A stretch of 64,000 bases of DNA from an uncultured Eubacteriales bacterium (GCA_934525675.1 CAKSZH010000013.1:1-64000), one strand, 5' to 3'. Positions 1 to 7,666 are shown, counted from the first letter of the stretch. A program made the numbers and translations. Notes: a model not told the origin generated them from the letters alone.

Positions 1-1
1 A

Positions 2-853
2 GACTTCGGGGATAATTATATAGGAATGTCAAATATCTGCCTGATTGTAAGCGCATACTTTGATGGGGATTTGGAATGTCTGACGTTAGACGATCTGATT
101 GACATGTTCCACGATCCGCGAAAAATTGAAAAAACGGTAAAGGAGAGAATAACGGGCGGGTTTACGGCATCGTATATATATCCGGTTCTGGAGTGGCTGA
201 ATGACGGATACGCCAGCCTGTATGCAAAGAGATTGACTGTGCTGAAAAACATAGGATTTGAGAACATATACAAAGAACGCATCTTCCCTATGGTGGATTC
301 TGAAATGAAACAAAGGGAAGCTGATGTTGCAGGTTACAATGCCGACTCATTATTCCGGAACGTTTCTTTACTGAAAAAATCGTCCGTCATAACTTCCGCC
401 AATATTTATGTGTCGTTTTTCAGCGCTCCAACGGCATTTACTCTGTACGGCGGCTCGTTTCTGACTTGTTTTTGCCTTGCCGGAGCAGTTGATTTTTACT
501 CCAATATTGCTCACGAGCTTATGCACGGTTTTGCGAGCGAGAAATTGACGGAGTTATATCGGAAACACGTTGAGAGCAACGAAAAATTAAAAGCGTGTCA
601 CCATGCCCTGCTTGAAGATTATCCGGGCGATGAAGAAGAATTCGTTATGGCGGCAGAATATTACCTTTGCTATTTGTCAGGAAATTATTCAAAAGAGCGG
701 CTTTTGAAAAGAGCAAAGAAAGAGTACGGCGATAATTGCCCTACATCGGTTGCTGTTTTTGAATTGCTGTTGCAGGAACCTCAAATCCCCGAAGACTATG
801 ATAAATGGTTAATAGAACAGTTCGAAGGCAACAAACTGTCAGTTTGCGATTAA
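2..853 (+). CDS. zincin-like metallopeptidase domain protein, probably 5'-truncated by the window edge
   Basis: The reading frame is open from the left edge, and the first Met (position 26) has no convincing ribosome binding site, so the true start probably lies outside the window. The visible 275 residues from that Met contain HELMH (about residues 163-167) followed some 40 residues later by an acidic stretch ending EEEF-x4-EYY. This spacing is compatible with a gluzincin-type zinc site (HExxH plus a downstream Glu). No signal peptide is visible in the part seen. It is the only intact plus-strand gene in the first 21 kb and has its own terminator at 901-929. It sits next to an Rhs toxin array, so a toxin or immunity role is possible but unproven. 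Function unknown. Confidence 0.6.
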   Translation, partial: DFGDNYIGMSNICLIVSAYFDGDLECLTLDDLIDMFHDPRKIEKTVKERITGGFTASYIYPVLEWLNDGYASLYAKRLTVLKNIGFENIYKERIFPMVDSEMKQREADVAGYNADSLFRNVSLLKKSSVITSANIYVSFFSAPTAFTLYGGSFLTCFCLAGAVDFYSNIAHELMHGFASEKLTELYRKHVESNEKLKACHHALLEDYPGDEEEFVMAAEYYLCYLSGNYSKERLLKRAKKEYGDNCPTSVAVFELLLQEPQIPEDYDKWLIEQFEGNKLSVCD

Positions 854-900
854 TTCTTCGCTGAAAGAACGATATCTTTTTCAGCGGCACGATACAACGA

Positions 901-929
901 AAAGACCACCCCTTGCGGGTGGCTTTTTC
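901..929 (+). terminator. intrinsic terminator after the zincin-like gene
   Basis: A six-base-pair GC stem (CCACCC / GGGTGG, loop CTTGC) is followed by CTTTTTCG, about 50 nt after the stop codon of the plus-strand gene. Confidence 0.7.
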
Positions 930-933
930 GTTG

Positions 934-1178
934 GCTGACGTACCGGGCAGGCGAAGCGGCACCCTTGTCATTGAGGGCGGCACGTTTAAGACAGCCTCGG
1001 GAAGCGCCGTTGTCAAGAACGAGCCGACCGATGTGCTTACCATAAACGGTGGTGAATTCAGCATCACGAGAGAAAGAGCGGCGGAACATATTACGAGAGC
1101 AAGCCTTCCGACGGCGTTTCCGAAGATTATGAAGTCAAAGACAACGGCGACGGCACCTGGACCGTCTCCAAAAAGTAA
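934..1178 (+). pseudogene. remnant of a secreted beta-helix / surface-repeat protein (C-terminal end, frameshifted)
   Basis: The first part reads like parallel beta-helix repeats (LVIEGGTF...; LTINGGEFSI). At about 1078 the frame must shift by one base to continue as GGTYYESKPSDGVSEDY and end DNGDGTWTVSKK-stop at 1176-1178, a tail typical of Clostridia surface repeat proteins. There is no start codon or ribosome binding site, because the 5' part is missing and the preceding terminator abuts it. I read it as a decayed 3' end, not a gene. The hairpin at 1205-1232 is probably its original terminator. Confidence 0.55.
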
Positions 1179-1204
1179 TTCCCCGGATTCCAACATACAA
1201 ATCG

Positions 1205-1236
1205 GCACCCCCGCGGATTTCCGTGGGGGTGCTTTG
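1205..1236 (+). terminator. hairpin with short T run
   Basis: GCACCCCC (1205-1212) pairs with GGGGGTGC (1225-1232), and the stem can extend inward through GCGGA/TCCGT. It is followed by TTTG and lies 27 nt after the stop of the beta-helix remnant. Confidence 0.55.
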
Positions 1237-1332
1237 TCCGAAGTCCACGCAGGTTCGACACCCCCGCGAAAGCTTTCTGCGGTACGCAATCTGCATTCCA
1301 TCAGAATCCGACCGCCAACAGGAGGGACAACC

Positions 1333-1495
1333 ATGCATGCTTATCAGAAACAGATCAAAAACCTGTATCCGGGGATTCACTGCAACTATCCGAACTTTTC
1401 GGAGGAGGCGGACGCACACCTTAGAATAGATGCCGGAAGAATACCGGTACCTGCTCGGCGCACAGGAAAAATATCTGCGTGAAACCAATCACTAA
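1333..1495 (+). pseudogene. small frameshifted ORF, unknown function
   Basis: An ATG at 1333 is preceded by a good ribosome binding site (GGAGGGACAACC). About 32 codons are readable. Near 1428 a one-base shift gives a continuation MPEEYRYLLGAQEKYLRETN ending in TAA at 1493-1495, with coding-like composition. Either a single frameshift has broken a gene of about 53 codons, or these are two overlapping very short ORFs. No family recognised. The rest of 1179-1743 holds only the hairpins listed. Confidence 0.35.
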
Positions 1496-1697
1496 GAGGA
1501 ACCGACGGCGTACACGTTTTCTTTCCGGTACACTTCCCGCTCGCATGCCGGCGGGCGGACGTCTGATTTCACCACGACAAATCTCCCCGGAGCAAACGCG
1601 ACCACCCGCTACCGGGAAAAAGCAACAGGGATGCCGTGGTCAAAGGCTGTCGCGCGACGTTGTGACGGCATTGAAAAGCCCCCGCCCGGTAAAACAG

Positions 1698-1745
1698 AAA
1701 AGCGCCCCGCCCTCCCGTTCTTTCGGGAGGGCGGGACGCTTTTTT
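1698..1745. terminator. bidirectional intrinsic terminator
   Basis: A perfect 12-bp stem, CCCGCCCTCCCG (1706-1717) with CGGGAGGGCGGG (1724-1735), is flanked by AAAAGCG on the left and CGCTTTTTT on the right. It ends exactly where the minus-strand lipoprotein gene ends, and can also stop plus-strand reading. Confidence 0.75.
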
Positions 1746-2601
1746 ATTCTCCGATCACAGAAAGGAACGTGTTTCCACGTCCGATCACGACACAGTCCTC
1801 ACAGCGGTAGACGGTCAGACCGATCGCACGGGAATCGTCGTCCCATAATTGCCGCAGAAGATCATCTTTGCTCTCTTCATATTCGCCCAGTAACCTGTCG
1901 TCACAGGCCAGGTAGAAAGTCTCCAGGCCGTCCCGACCGATGATGGAATAACCTCCCCAACAATCATAGACGGAATAGCCTTTTTCCCGGAATATCGTCA
2001 GCAATTCCTCCACCGTAAACGACTGTGCCATTTTCACATAAGGGATCTCTCTTCCAACAGGTATCTGAAAGGTTTGCGGCGGAATGTTGATGCCAACCTG
2101 CGAGAGTATCGGTGCCCAGACTTCACCGCTTCTCCAAAAGATATCCTTTCCGACCCGGACACTGAAAGCCGACATAACGCTGACAGTTCCTTCCTGACTT
2201 GCGGAAAACAGTTGGGCACCTGAACGGAAAGCCCTGACAGCCTCCTTTTCATTCGGATATTCATACCCCATTCCGAATACCGATCTGTCTTCGGATAAGA
2301 ATACGCACAGGCGGACATAACCGGACTCCCCCGGTTCCTTCACATCAAACCATTCGACATACCTCAGCCCGTTTTCTTCGCAGTACCGGCTCATGAAAGT
2401 GTCCATCATTTCATCGTTCAGGCCGTGATTGCCGTCGTACTCGCGGATACATACGTATTCCGACACCGTCCGGGTTTCGTTTCCGGCAACCTCGTCGGTT
2501 GCCGCCGGACTTTCTGTTTTGATTTCTTTCAAAGAACAACCGGACAGGATCGGCAGAATTGCCATGCAACAAATCACCAGCGAAAGAATTATTTTCTTCA
2601 T
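1744..2601 (-). CDS. secreted lipoprotein of unknown function
   Basis: A 285-residue protein. An upstream in-frame extension is possible, but the start at 2601 gives a clean lipoprotein signal: MKK, a hydrophobic stretch and the lipobox LSGC (Cys about residue 21). The rest is soluble, with no motif I recognise. The C-terminus ends CVVIGRGNTFLSVIGE. A decayed copy of exactly this tail lies at 14477-14540, next to the full-length Rhs gene, so the family seems to belong to this toxin locus. It is at the promoter-distal end of the minus-strand array and followed directly by a strong terminator. It may be an accessory or immunity-like lipoprotein; that is inference from position only. Confidence 0.65.
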   Translation of the reverse strand: MKKIILSLVICCMAILPILSGCSLKEIKTESPAATDEVAGNETRTVSEYVCIREYDGNHGLNDEMMDTFMSRYCEENGLRYVEWFDVKEPGESGYVRLCVFLSEDRSVFGMGYEYPNEKEAVRAFRSGAQLFSASQEGTVSVMSAFSVRVGKDIFWRSGEVWAPILSQVGINIPPQTFQIPVGREIPYVKMAQSFTVEELLTIFREKGYSVYDCWGGYSIIGRDGLETFYLACDDRLLGEYEESKDDLLRQLWDDDSRAIGLTVYRCEDCVVIGRGNTFLSVIGE

Positions 2602-2697
2602 GAATCCCATCTGATGTCGGTCACAAACGCCCCCTTTCCCAAAATCATCAAAAGCACAAAACCGCGCTGTTTCACCCATGCGTACGAATCCTGCCTG

Positions 2698-2815
2698 TTA
2701 CCTGCCGAAACCATGTGTCATCAATCCGAATACACCGAACACAAAGGAAAAGGCAACGATCACCGCGCATATTTTCCGCTACGCTTCGAGCTTGCCGCGT
2801 TCAATCGTCCGACGG
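2698..2815 (-). pseudogene. decayed C-terminal half of a small membrane protein related to the one at 9427-9708
   Basis: Read on the minus strand this gives RGKLEA-stop-RKICAVIVAFSFVFGVFGLMTHG, which aligns with RGKPETYRKLCVVIATFFFAFGVWGLITHF of the intact 93-residue membrane protein at 9427-9708. A Tyr codon has become TAG, and the N-terminal half is missing. It ends in TAA at 2698-2700. It shows that an older copy of that immunity-like gene once sat here. Confidence 0.6.
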
Positions 2816-2826
2816 GGTCCACCTGT

Positions 2827-3201
2827 TCAGAACTCTGATTGCCCGATCAGAATGTAACAAAGTCTGCAATGCCGGAATGGATTGAACGGATCTGAAAATT
2901 TTCCGATCTGCGTAATTGCTTCGTCAGGTAACAGGTTCATCTGTTTTCCGTCGGACACACACCGCAAGAACAGGGTCCAATGTAATTGTGTCGGAAACGG
3001 GTGATCCCCATCGAAAACCGTGATCCCCATTTCAACATAATAATCGTTTTGATTCCATTGTGAACCGGAGACCATTACACTGTATATTAAGCCATTACCG
3101 GGAGATTTGTGCCAATAGTTCCCCCGCTTTACATAGCCGAGACGTTGAAATTCCGGCTTGACCATCTCCGTAAAGGTCAGTTTATCCATATCATTCTCCA
3201 T
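2827..3201 (-). CDS. DUF4304-like small protein, probable immunity-type
   Basis: About 124 residues from the ATG at 3201. A GTG at 3246 overlaps the stop of the preceding gene (GTGA) and would add 15 residues; neither start has a strong ribosome binding site. The N-terminal pattern (VKPEFQRLGYVKRGNYWHK ... YYVEMGI) resembles DUF4304 proteins, which are often found with toxins. The C-terminus (after residue about 105) departs from the usual ending and may be truncated or frameshifted. Soluble, no signal peptide. It is downstream of a small immunity-like gene and was probably co-transcribed with it. Confidence 0.5.
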   Translation of the reverse strand: MENDMDKLTFTEMVKPEFQRLGYVKRGNYWHKSPGNGLIYSVMVSGSQWNQNDYYVEMGITVFDGDHPFPTQLHWTLFLRCVSDGKQMNLLPDEAITQIGKFSDPFNPFRHCRLCYILIGQSEF

Positions 3202-3242
3202 GTTATCAAAGAGAGACTTCAAACGACCGACATTTGCGCCGA

Positions 3243-3458
3243 TCACAAAAGTTGCGTCATCAGGTAATCCAGTGCATCGGATTCGGTCGGGAAAGTCATT
3301 TCGCGGAAATGCTTACCTCGCTCCCGATAATATACCCGCCACACCCCGTTCTGCGGAAAAACGCAAAATACATCATCACTCACGGAATCTTCCCAACGGA
3401 TCATTGAACGATCAATCCCCCGTTTGTTCAGTATCGATAAAAATTCGTTTTTCGTCAT
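3243..3458 (-). CDS. small (71 aa) immunity-like protein
   Basis: The start at 3458 is preceded by AGGTGGGTAACA. The protein is short, acidic and soluble. Its pattern (CVFPQNGVWRVYYRERGKH followed by FPTESDALDYLM) resembles small immunity-associated proteins found after Rhs and LXG toxins in Firmicutes (the Imm59-like type). Its stop overlaps a possible GTG start of the next gene. It belongs to the run of immunity-like genes beyond the last toxin cassette, with no toxin next to it. Confidence 0.5.
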   Translation of the reverse strand: MTKNEFLSILNKRGIDRSMIRWEDSVSDDVFCVFPQNGVWRVYYRERGKHFREMTFPTESDALDYLMTQLL

Positions 3459-3535
3459 TGTTACCCACCTGCAATGTTGCCAAACTCACTTTTTCGGATC
3501 CTATCAGAACTTCTTCGCCCGATTCCGGTCCGTCG
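3412..3535 (-). pseudogene. possible tail of a lost immunity gene, overlapping the 71-aa gene in another frame
   Basis: In a second minus-strand frame about 38 codons remain open after a TGA and contain GEEVLIGSEKVSLATLQV, ending in TGA at 3412-3414. The stretch resembles the end of the immunity-like protein at 10713-11081 (DELLIGAKTVSF). It overlaps the start of the next gene by about 45 nt, an arrangement usual between neighbouring genes of this array. The 5' part is gone. Confidence 0.3.
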
Positions 3536-3574
3536 GTCGCGTGCCCTGCACTGCTTCACGGACACGTTGTAAGG

Positions 3575-4243
3575 TCAGAGCCGGATATTCTCCTTTTCAA
3601 AAACGATGAGATGATCGCACATTTTCTTCACCGCTTTTTTCTGACTGGTCGGAACCAGAACGATTTTTTGTGATTCCCGCAGATACTGAATGATTCCCAT
3701 ATCCCACATACCCCGAAACCGGGATATATCATGCATATTCATCCACGGAAAGCAGAAAATATCCTTCCCCAAGGCAAACTGAATTGCAATGGATATCGGC
3801 CAGATTTCCCCGCTGGTTTGTGCAAGAGGTCTGTCAAACCGTTCATCGGATAACCGAAAGGCAGATTTTATTCCCTCCGACGTAAATGCCTGTCCGCTCA
3901 GTCGGAGCGCGTCACCGATACATTCCCGGGCACTCCGCGAAGCACCGGCAGAACAGACTTCCGGAATCACTCTCTCTGCCACGAATGCGGCGTATTGGGA
4001 TAATTGCTGAGATTTTATCATCTGACCGTTCAGCAGAACTTTTCCGCTGTCATTCCGGTCGCCCCTGCCGCCAAGGCATGTCGTTAATCCCCAGCTTCCG
4101 CATCCAAAGTCACTGACCAGACCATACACATTGCCTTTTTGGAACCGATAGGAAATCGGAAGAAAGGATTCTCTGCTTGATAGTTGATCTGTTTTACAAT
4201 TTGCCACATTCTGATACCGGTCCAGTTTGATTGTGTCAATCAT
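3575..4243 (-). CDS. ABC-ATPase-like protein with an abnormal Walker A, immunity-zone gene
   Basis: A 222-residue soluble protein starting at the ATG at 4243 (GGAGG 11 nt upstream; an overlapping TTG is less likely). The layout is that of an ABC ATPase domain: a strand and P-loop region at residues 41-55, 'VLLNGQMI' at about 69-76, a segment 'SGEIWPISIAIQFALGKDIFCFPW' in place of the LSGGQ/Walker B region, and a terminal 'KKMCDHLIVFEKENI' like the D-loop/H-loop end. The P-loop reads DFGCGSWGLTT and lacks the GK[ST] needed for normal ATP binding. No membrane partner is encoded nearby. I recall similar sequences near toxin loci but cannot verify this. Function unknown; possibly a non-hydrolysing immunity or accessory protein. 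Confidence 0.5.
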   Translation of the reverse strand: MIDTIKLDRYQNVANCKTDQLSSRESFLPISYRFQKGNVYGLVSDFGCGSWGLTTCLGGRGDRNDSGKVLLNGQMIKSQQLSQYAAFVAERVIPEVCSAGASRSARECIGDALRLSGQAFTSEGIKSAFRLSDERFDRPLAQTSGEIWPISIAIQFALGKDIFCFPWMNMHDISRFRGMWDMGIIQYLRESQKIVLVPTSQKKAVKKMCDHLIVFEKENIRL

Positions 4244-4279
4244 CAAAATCCAGCCTCCGTTCTCCCGGGAATTTCCCAG

Positions 4280-4570
4280 TCACATCCGATTTCCCGTATG
4301 GCCATGTTCCGCGCTCTTCCCTTTCGTTTTCCCCGGAGTATGAAATGTGGATTCAGCCAACCCGAAGAGAGAAAACAAAGAATAGACAGACAAAAGAATC
4401 GGCACCGACAAAAAGCCCCACACGAATGGATTCCTCAGGCACAATAACAAAATCACAATCGCAACAACAGAAAAGAGGAACAACCCAAGATACCGTACTG
4501 CCGGCGACGTATCCCGGTCAGATACAGTGGCACCACAAACCGCGACACAGATTGGTATAACGCATATTCA
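4280..4570 (-). pseudogene. degraded zinc-ribbon / membrane protein
   Basis: The frame gives PICVAVCGATVSDRDTSPAVR followed by two hydrophobic segments (LGLFLFSVVAIVILLLCL and WGFLSVPILLSVYSLFSLFG) and a basic tail. It resembles a small zinc-ribbon protein with two transmembrane helices, but there is no in-frame start with a ribosome binding site. The Cys pairs look damaged, and the apparent start region continues in a different frame (YTNLCRGLWCHC). It follows the immunity-like gene at 4574-5014 directly. The same first 80 nt occur after the duplicate gene at 7839-8279. Confidence 0.4.
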
Positions 4571-5103
4571 CATTTACACAGCGGAATGATAAAATTCGTT
4601 TTCTCCCAAATGGTTTTCAATGGAACGCCATTTAAGCCTTGCGGCACAAATCAGAGTACCCGTATAATCCTCCAAATTGGATTCTGATACATTGCCGCAG
4701 TCACACCAATAAATACTTCCATCCTTCATAAACATTGTTGAATCTGATATTTCGCAGGTGTAATTCTCATCGGCAGGAAAGAACTTGGCGTATTTCAGTC
4801 CCTGAAACTCCATCTCTATCATAGAATCCTTCTCATATTGCCGTTGAATCAGAACTTTCAGCACTCTCTGATTGTTCAACGGAAACATGGAAAGATTCAC
4901 GTCCACATACGCCCCGCTTACATAGCGCATTTCTTTGATGCAGCTATCGTGAAAGCCGCATACTCTTTCCATAAACCTCAATATCTCATCGTTAGTACTG
5001 ATTTTCTCCCACATATAACGCTCTCTTTCTGTAATCGTCCAAACATCACACCCACACCCGTTCCAGATGGTCCGGACAAGAAGTCTGCAACAACACCAAT
5101 TCC
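4491..5103 (-). repeat. segmental duplication, copy 1 (partner 7756-8382)
   Basis: About 600 bp covering a zinc-ribbon remnant, a complete 146-residue immunity-like gene and the last codons of an Rhs toxin. It matches 7756-8382 nearly base for base by eye. The left breakpoint is after TACCGTACTG; the right end is near CCAATTCCCG. Confidence 0.7.
4574..5014 (-). CDS. immunity-like protein, duplicate of the one at 7839-8279
   Basis: 146 residues from the ATG at 5014 (a longer frame runs upstream but enters the Rhs cassette). No signal peptide. Core pattern: FHDSCIKEMRYVSGAYVDV, IYWCDCGNVSE and YTGTLICASKL-like ending. It differs from the copy at 7839-8279 by only a handful of residues (for example TFMERV/RFMERV). 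In the other copy it follows an intact toxin; here the toxin immediately upstream has been deleted (see 5046-5693). Presumed role: binding and neutralising that toxin in the cytosol. It may be kept for protection against kin that still have the toxin. Confidence 0.6.
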   Translation of the reverse strand: MWEKISTNDEILRFMERVCGFHDSCIKEMRYVSGAYVDVNLSMFPLNNQRVLKVLIQRQYEKDSMIEMEFQGLKYAKFFPADENYTCEISDSTMFMKDGSIYWCDCGNVSESNLEDYTGTLICAARLKWRSIENHLGENEFYHSAV

Positions 5104-5693
5104 CGCGCAATACCTGCATCAACATCATACGAAAGCAGTTCGTCCCCGATCCCGAGATTCCCGGCATCATCCGCATTGATGAATATTCCTACATACGAAT
5201 CATAATATCTGGACTGGAGGTAATAGAGATTTGTCTCGTTGTCCAGATAATACCCCCGATACCGGAATGGGTTCATCGTGCCGATGCCGTTTACATTCGT
5301 CAGGACAGTGCAGTTACCCCAGGCATCGTAACAATAGTTGGCAACCTTCGTTCCTGCTTCGTTGTAGATCGCAACAATGTTGCCGAAAACGTCCTTCTCG
5401 TACAGATAATAATCGAACTGTTTATCTGCGTAGGACGAGTTGCGGTACATCATGCCCATCGGAAGCCCATCATCGTCGTAGAAGTACACGAGCAGCTGAT
5501 TGCCCCATTCCTCCGCTACGATCCGGTCGCCGTCCAGCGAATAGGTGTGCGTAACGCCGTCCACCGTCTTGGTCAGGCGGAGCCCCTGATCGTTATAGGT
5601 GAAGGAAAGCGTTTTGCCGTTCGCCGTCGCGGTTGCAAGCTGTCTGCCGTGCTTTAGAAATAAAATAATTTGAGAGGATTGGGCTATGCTCAA
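5046..5693 (-). pseudogene. orphan Rhs core cassette with its toxin domain deleted
   Basis: From about 5651 downward the sequence is Rhs core (GRQLATATANGK ... MNPFRYRGYYLD ... GDELLSY). Right after GDELLSY it jumps into the last codons of a toxin whose tail in the other copy (8300-8382) reads GIGVVDDFLFGPLGAG. Here that tail is out of frame and the roughly 150-codon toxin domain is missing. The annotated frame starts at a TTG without ribosome binding site and has no signal peptide. Core homology begins at 'LKHGRQL'. A toxin-less relic whose immunity gene survives (4574-5014). Confidence 0.65.
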
Positions 5694-5716
5694 ATTAATG
5701 GAACATAGCCAATCCT
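5675..5716 (-). terminator. terminator-like hairpin at a cassette border
   Basis: AGGATTGG-G-CTATG pairs with CATAGCCAATCCT (one bulged G). On the minus strand it is followed by AAATTATTTTATTT. It sits between the immunity-like gene at 5757-6233 and the next core fragment. Confidence 0.5.
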
Positions 5717-5756
5717 GTACGCTTTGTTTTACTTAGTTCAAATAATTAAAAAGCTG

Positions 5757-6233
5757 TTATGGATGTTCTCTTGTCCCGGCATATGCCCTTAAGATGGTGT
5801 CTGCGCATCGGCTTGCCTGCCTCTCCTCTTTCTCTTCCGAGTCGTTTGTTGCCCTGACCCATTGGAAATAATGCGTCAGTTCGTGAGCAATTGAACAAAG
5901 AATACCGGCAAGCGCATTATCCTTTCCGTGTTTATTACAAGCCAAAAGATAATTTCCTTTTGAGACCCGGATACGGGGATACTCCATTCTGTCATACGGT
6001 TCATAAAAAATCGCGCTGACCCGTTCACCGTCTGACGCAACAATATACTCTGTGTTCTTGAGATACATCGTCACCCGGATGGGAAAAACGTATTGCCCTC
6101 TTAACCAGTGACAAAACTCCTTGCAGGCGCGCTTTACTTCGTCGTCCACCAAAGAATCAATTTTTAAATAGAGTCCCGATTTCACATCTTTGTCCGAATA
6201 ATAATTAATCATTTGGGGTCTTAACCAAATCAT
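5757..6233 (-). CDS. immunity-like protein with an HExxH zinc-protease motif
   Basis: 158 residues, starting at 6233, 31 nt after the stop of the lysine-rich toxin cassette. The C-terminal half contains AHELTHYFQW (HExxH around residues 117-121) and, about 20 residues later, EERQASRCADTIL, whose Glu could be the third ligand. The N-terminal half (MIWLRPQMINYYSDKDV) and the ending (YAGTREHP) are strongly patterned, as in a conserved family I associate with Clostridia and Bacilli toxin loci. No signal peptide or membrane segment. By position it should be the immunity partner of the cassette at 6265-6900. Whether it works by binding or by proteolysis cannot be told from sequence. Confidence 0.55.
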   Translation of the reverse strand: MIWLRPQMINYYSDKDVKSGLYLKIDSLVDDEVKRACKEFCHWLRGQYVFPIRVTMYLKNTEYIVASDGERVSAIFYEPYDRMEYPRIRVSKGNYLLACNKHGKDNALAGILCSIAHELTHYFQWVRATNDSEEKEERQASRCADTILRAYAGTREHP

Positions 6234-6264
6234 ATGCCGCTATTCTTTCACACTTTTTAATAAA

Positions 6265-6900
6265 TTATTTGAATTTTCTATGATCTCGACTAGGAGTATG
6301 ATGCTTGGGTGGTTTGACTCTTTTGTTCGGATTTGGATTCCATTTCTTTCTGTCTTTTTTCTTCTTTTCTTTCTTTTCTCGATTCTGCTTTTTTTGTCCC
6401 GGTCGTTTGTACGGGTCAGGGTCATAAGATTCGGAAAAGGTTAACTGATCATCAACAGTATCAAGTAAGAACGCCGAACCTATAGATATCCCCGCAACAA
6501 TCGTCGCAGTTAAACCAACACTTGTCACCAGTGCAGTGGCAGCAGATGTACTGACTATTCCAACCCCAACAGCAGCCAAAGCGGGTGCAGCTACCCCGGC
6601 TGTCAAAATAACCGCTGCCGTTGCCGCAACCGTCAGGGCTACAATACCCGTTACAATCAAGGCGGTCTGAAAAATATCTTTCCATCCCCAAGTCCCTTCG
6701 GGGTCAATATACATGACCGGGTTATTTGCACAATACGAGAATAAGTTGTAACTTAATAACTCATTTTCGCCTTCGCCCAAATAATTGCTATCATCCGCAT
6801 TGATGAATCTTCCCACATAGGAATCGTAGTATCTGGATTGCAGATAGTAGAGATTCGTTTCCGTGTCCAGATAATACCCTCTGTACCGGAACGGATTCAT
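6265..6900 (-). CDS. orphan Rhs C-terminal cassette, lysine-rich toxin tip
   Basis: The 211-residue frame begins at the core Met of MNPFRYRGYYLD; no ribosome binding site or signal peptide is present. Residues 1 to about 68 are the end of the Rhs core (down to NPVMYIDPEGTW). Then come hydrophobic helices (about 75-145), and a strongly basic tip: YKRPGQKKQ, a run of Lys/Arg/Glu and KPPKHHTPSRDHRKFK. The basic, His-rich tip suggests a nucleic-acid-acting toxin, but no catalytic fold was recognised. Core sequence continues upstream to 7171 but is cut by a TGA (see 6901-7171), so as it stands this is a silent cassette. Its immunity partner is at 5757-6233. Confidence 0.6.
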   Translation of the reverse strand: MNPFRYRGYYLDTETNLYYLQSRYYDSYVGRFINADDSNYLGEGENELLSYNLFSYCANNPVMYIDPEGTWGWKDIFQTALIVTGIVALTVAATAAVILTAGVAAPALAAVGVGIVSTSAATALVTSVGLTATIVAGISIGSAFLLDTVDDQLTFSESYDPDPYKRPGQKKQNREKKEKKKKDRKKWNPNPNKRVKPPKHHTPSRDHRKFK

Positions 6901-7171
6901 TGTGCCGATACCGTTGGTATTCGTCAGAACAGTGCAGTTGCCCCCCGACGAAGTCGGATCGCGTCAGTAGCAGTAACTTGCAACTTTGGTGCCGCTTGCG
7001 TTGTAGATTGCAAGGATGTTGCCGAACACGTCCTTCTCGTACAGATAATAATCGAACTGTTTATCTGCGTAGGACGAGTTGCGGTACATCATGCCCATCG
7101 GAAGCCCATCATCGTCGTAGAAGTACACGAGCAACTGGTTGCCCCATTCCTCCGCGACGATCCGGTCGCCG
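6901..7171 (-). repeat. truncated Rhs core fragment interrupted by a 15-nt insertion with an in-frame TGA
   Basis: Same sequence as the full-length core from GDRIVAEEWG to NCTVLTN. However, the normal codons Tyr-Asp-Ala-Trp-Gly-Asn are replaced by Tyr-stop-Arg-Asp-Pro-Thr-Ser-Ser-Gly-Gly-Asn, a net gain of 15 nt at about 6941-6966 containing CCCCCCGACGAAGTCGG. The identical change is present at 10444-10468. Confidence 0.75.
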
Positions 7172-7172
7172 T

Positions 7173-7195
7173 CCCCCGCCGGTTACCCGGCGGGG
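7173..7195. repeat. GC-rich palindrome at an orphan-core border
   Basis: CCCCGCCGG (7174-7182) pairs with CCGGCGGGG (7187-7195). It joins the first retained base of the core (GGTCGCCGT) to the end of the previous unit. No T run follows on the minus strand, so it is not a normal terminator for the array. Near-identical to 10675-10698. Confidence 0.65.
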
Positions 7196-7225
7196 AAAAC
7201 AAAGCACTCAATTACTTTCGTTGAC

Positions 7226-7666
7226 TCAGTCGACAAATTGATAAGGGATTCCGTTCTCGCGGCACCAATTCTCAAGCACCTGTCGGCAATATTTATCTTT
7301 ATACTTTCCCCACTCATCCAATGGATCGTTGACTTCTGTATACATCAATAACGCCATGGTATAACAATAAGCTTGTTTTTTCCAATGCGTCAGCATGAAG
7401 TCGATCTGCTTTTCGACGCGCGGTCCTTGTTTTTTGATAAATTCCTTTTCAATCGGTACCATATCAGTTCTGGGAAATTCAATATATACTCCGCTTTGTT
7501 CAATTTCCGAAACGTTTTCATACCCCATTGTTTGAATCAAGGTATCGGTATCATATAATTGATAGTCATTCCAACAAAACCACCAACGGGTCAAATTGGG
7601 TGTATTTACATCCGGATATTTTTCGACAAGCCATAAGAGTTTCCAATCTATTTTTAAAACACTCAT
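7226..7666 (-). CDS. immunity-like protein (146 aa), partner of a lost toxin
   Basis: Start at the ATG at 7666. An upstream in-frame GTG/ATG exists, but this ATG overlaps the stop codon of the preceding toxin tail (TAATG), a typical coupled toxin-immunity junction. Soluble, acidic, no signal peptide. The C-terminal part YKDKYCRQVLENWCRENGIPYQF and a Trp-rich N-terminal part are the only notable features; no family recognised. Of its toxin only the last 29 codons remain (7666-7755). Confidence 0.5.
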   Translation of the reverse strand: MSVLKIDWKLLWLVEKYPDVNTPNLTRWWFCWNDYQLYDTDTLIQTMGYENVSEIEQSGVYIEFPRTDMVPIEKEFIKKQGPRVEKQIDFMLTHWKKQAYCYTMALLMYTEVNDPLDEWGKYKDKYCRQVLENWCRENGIPYQFVD

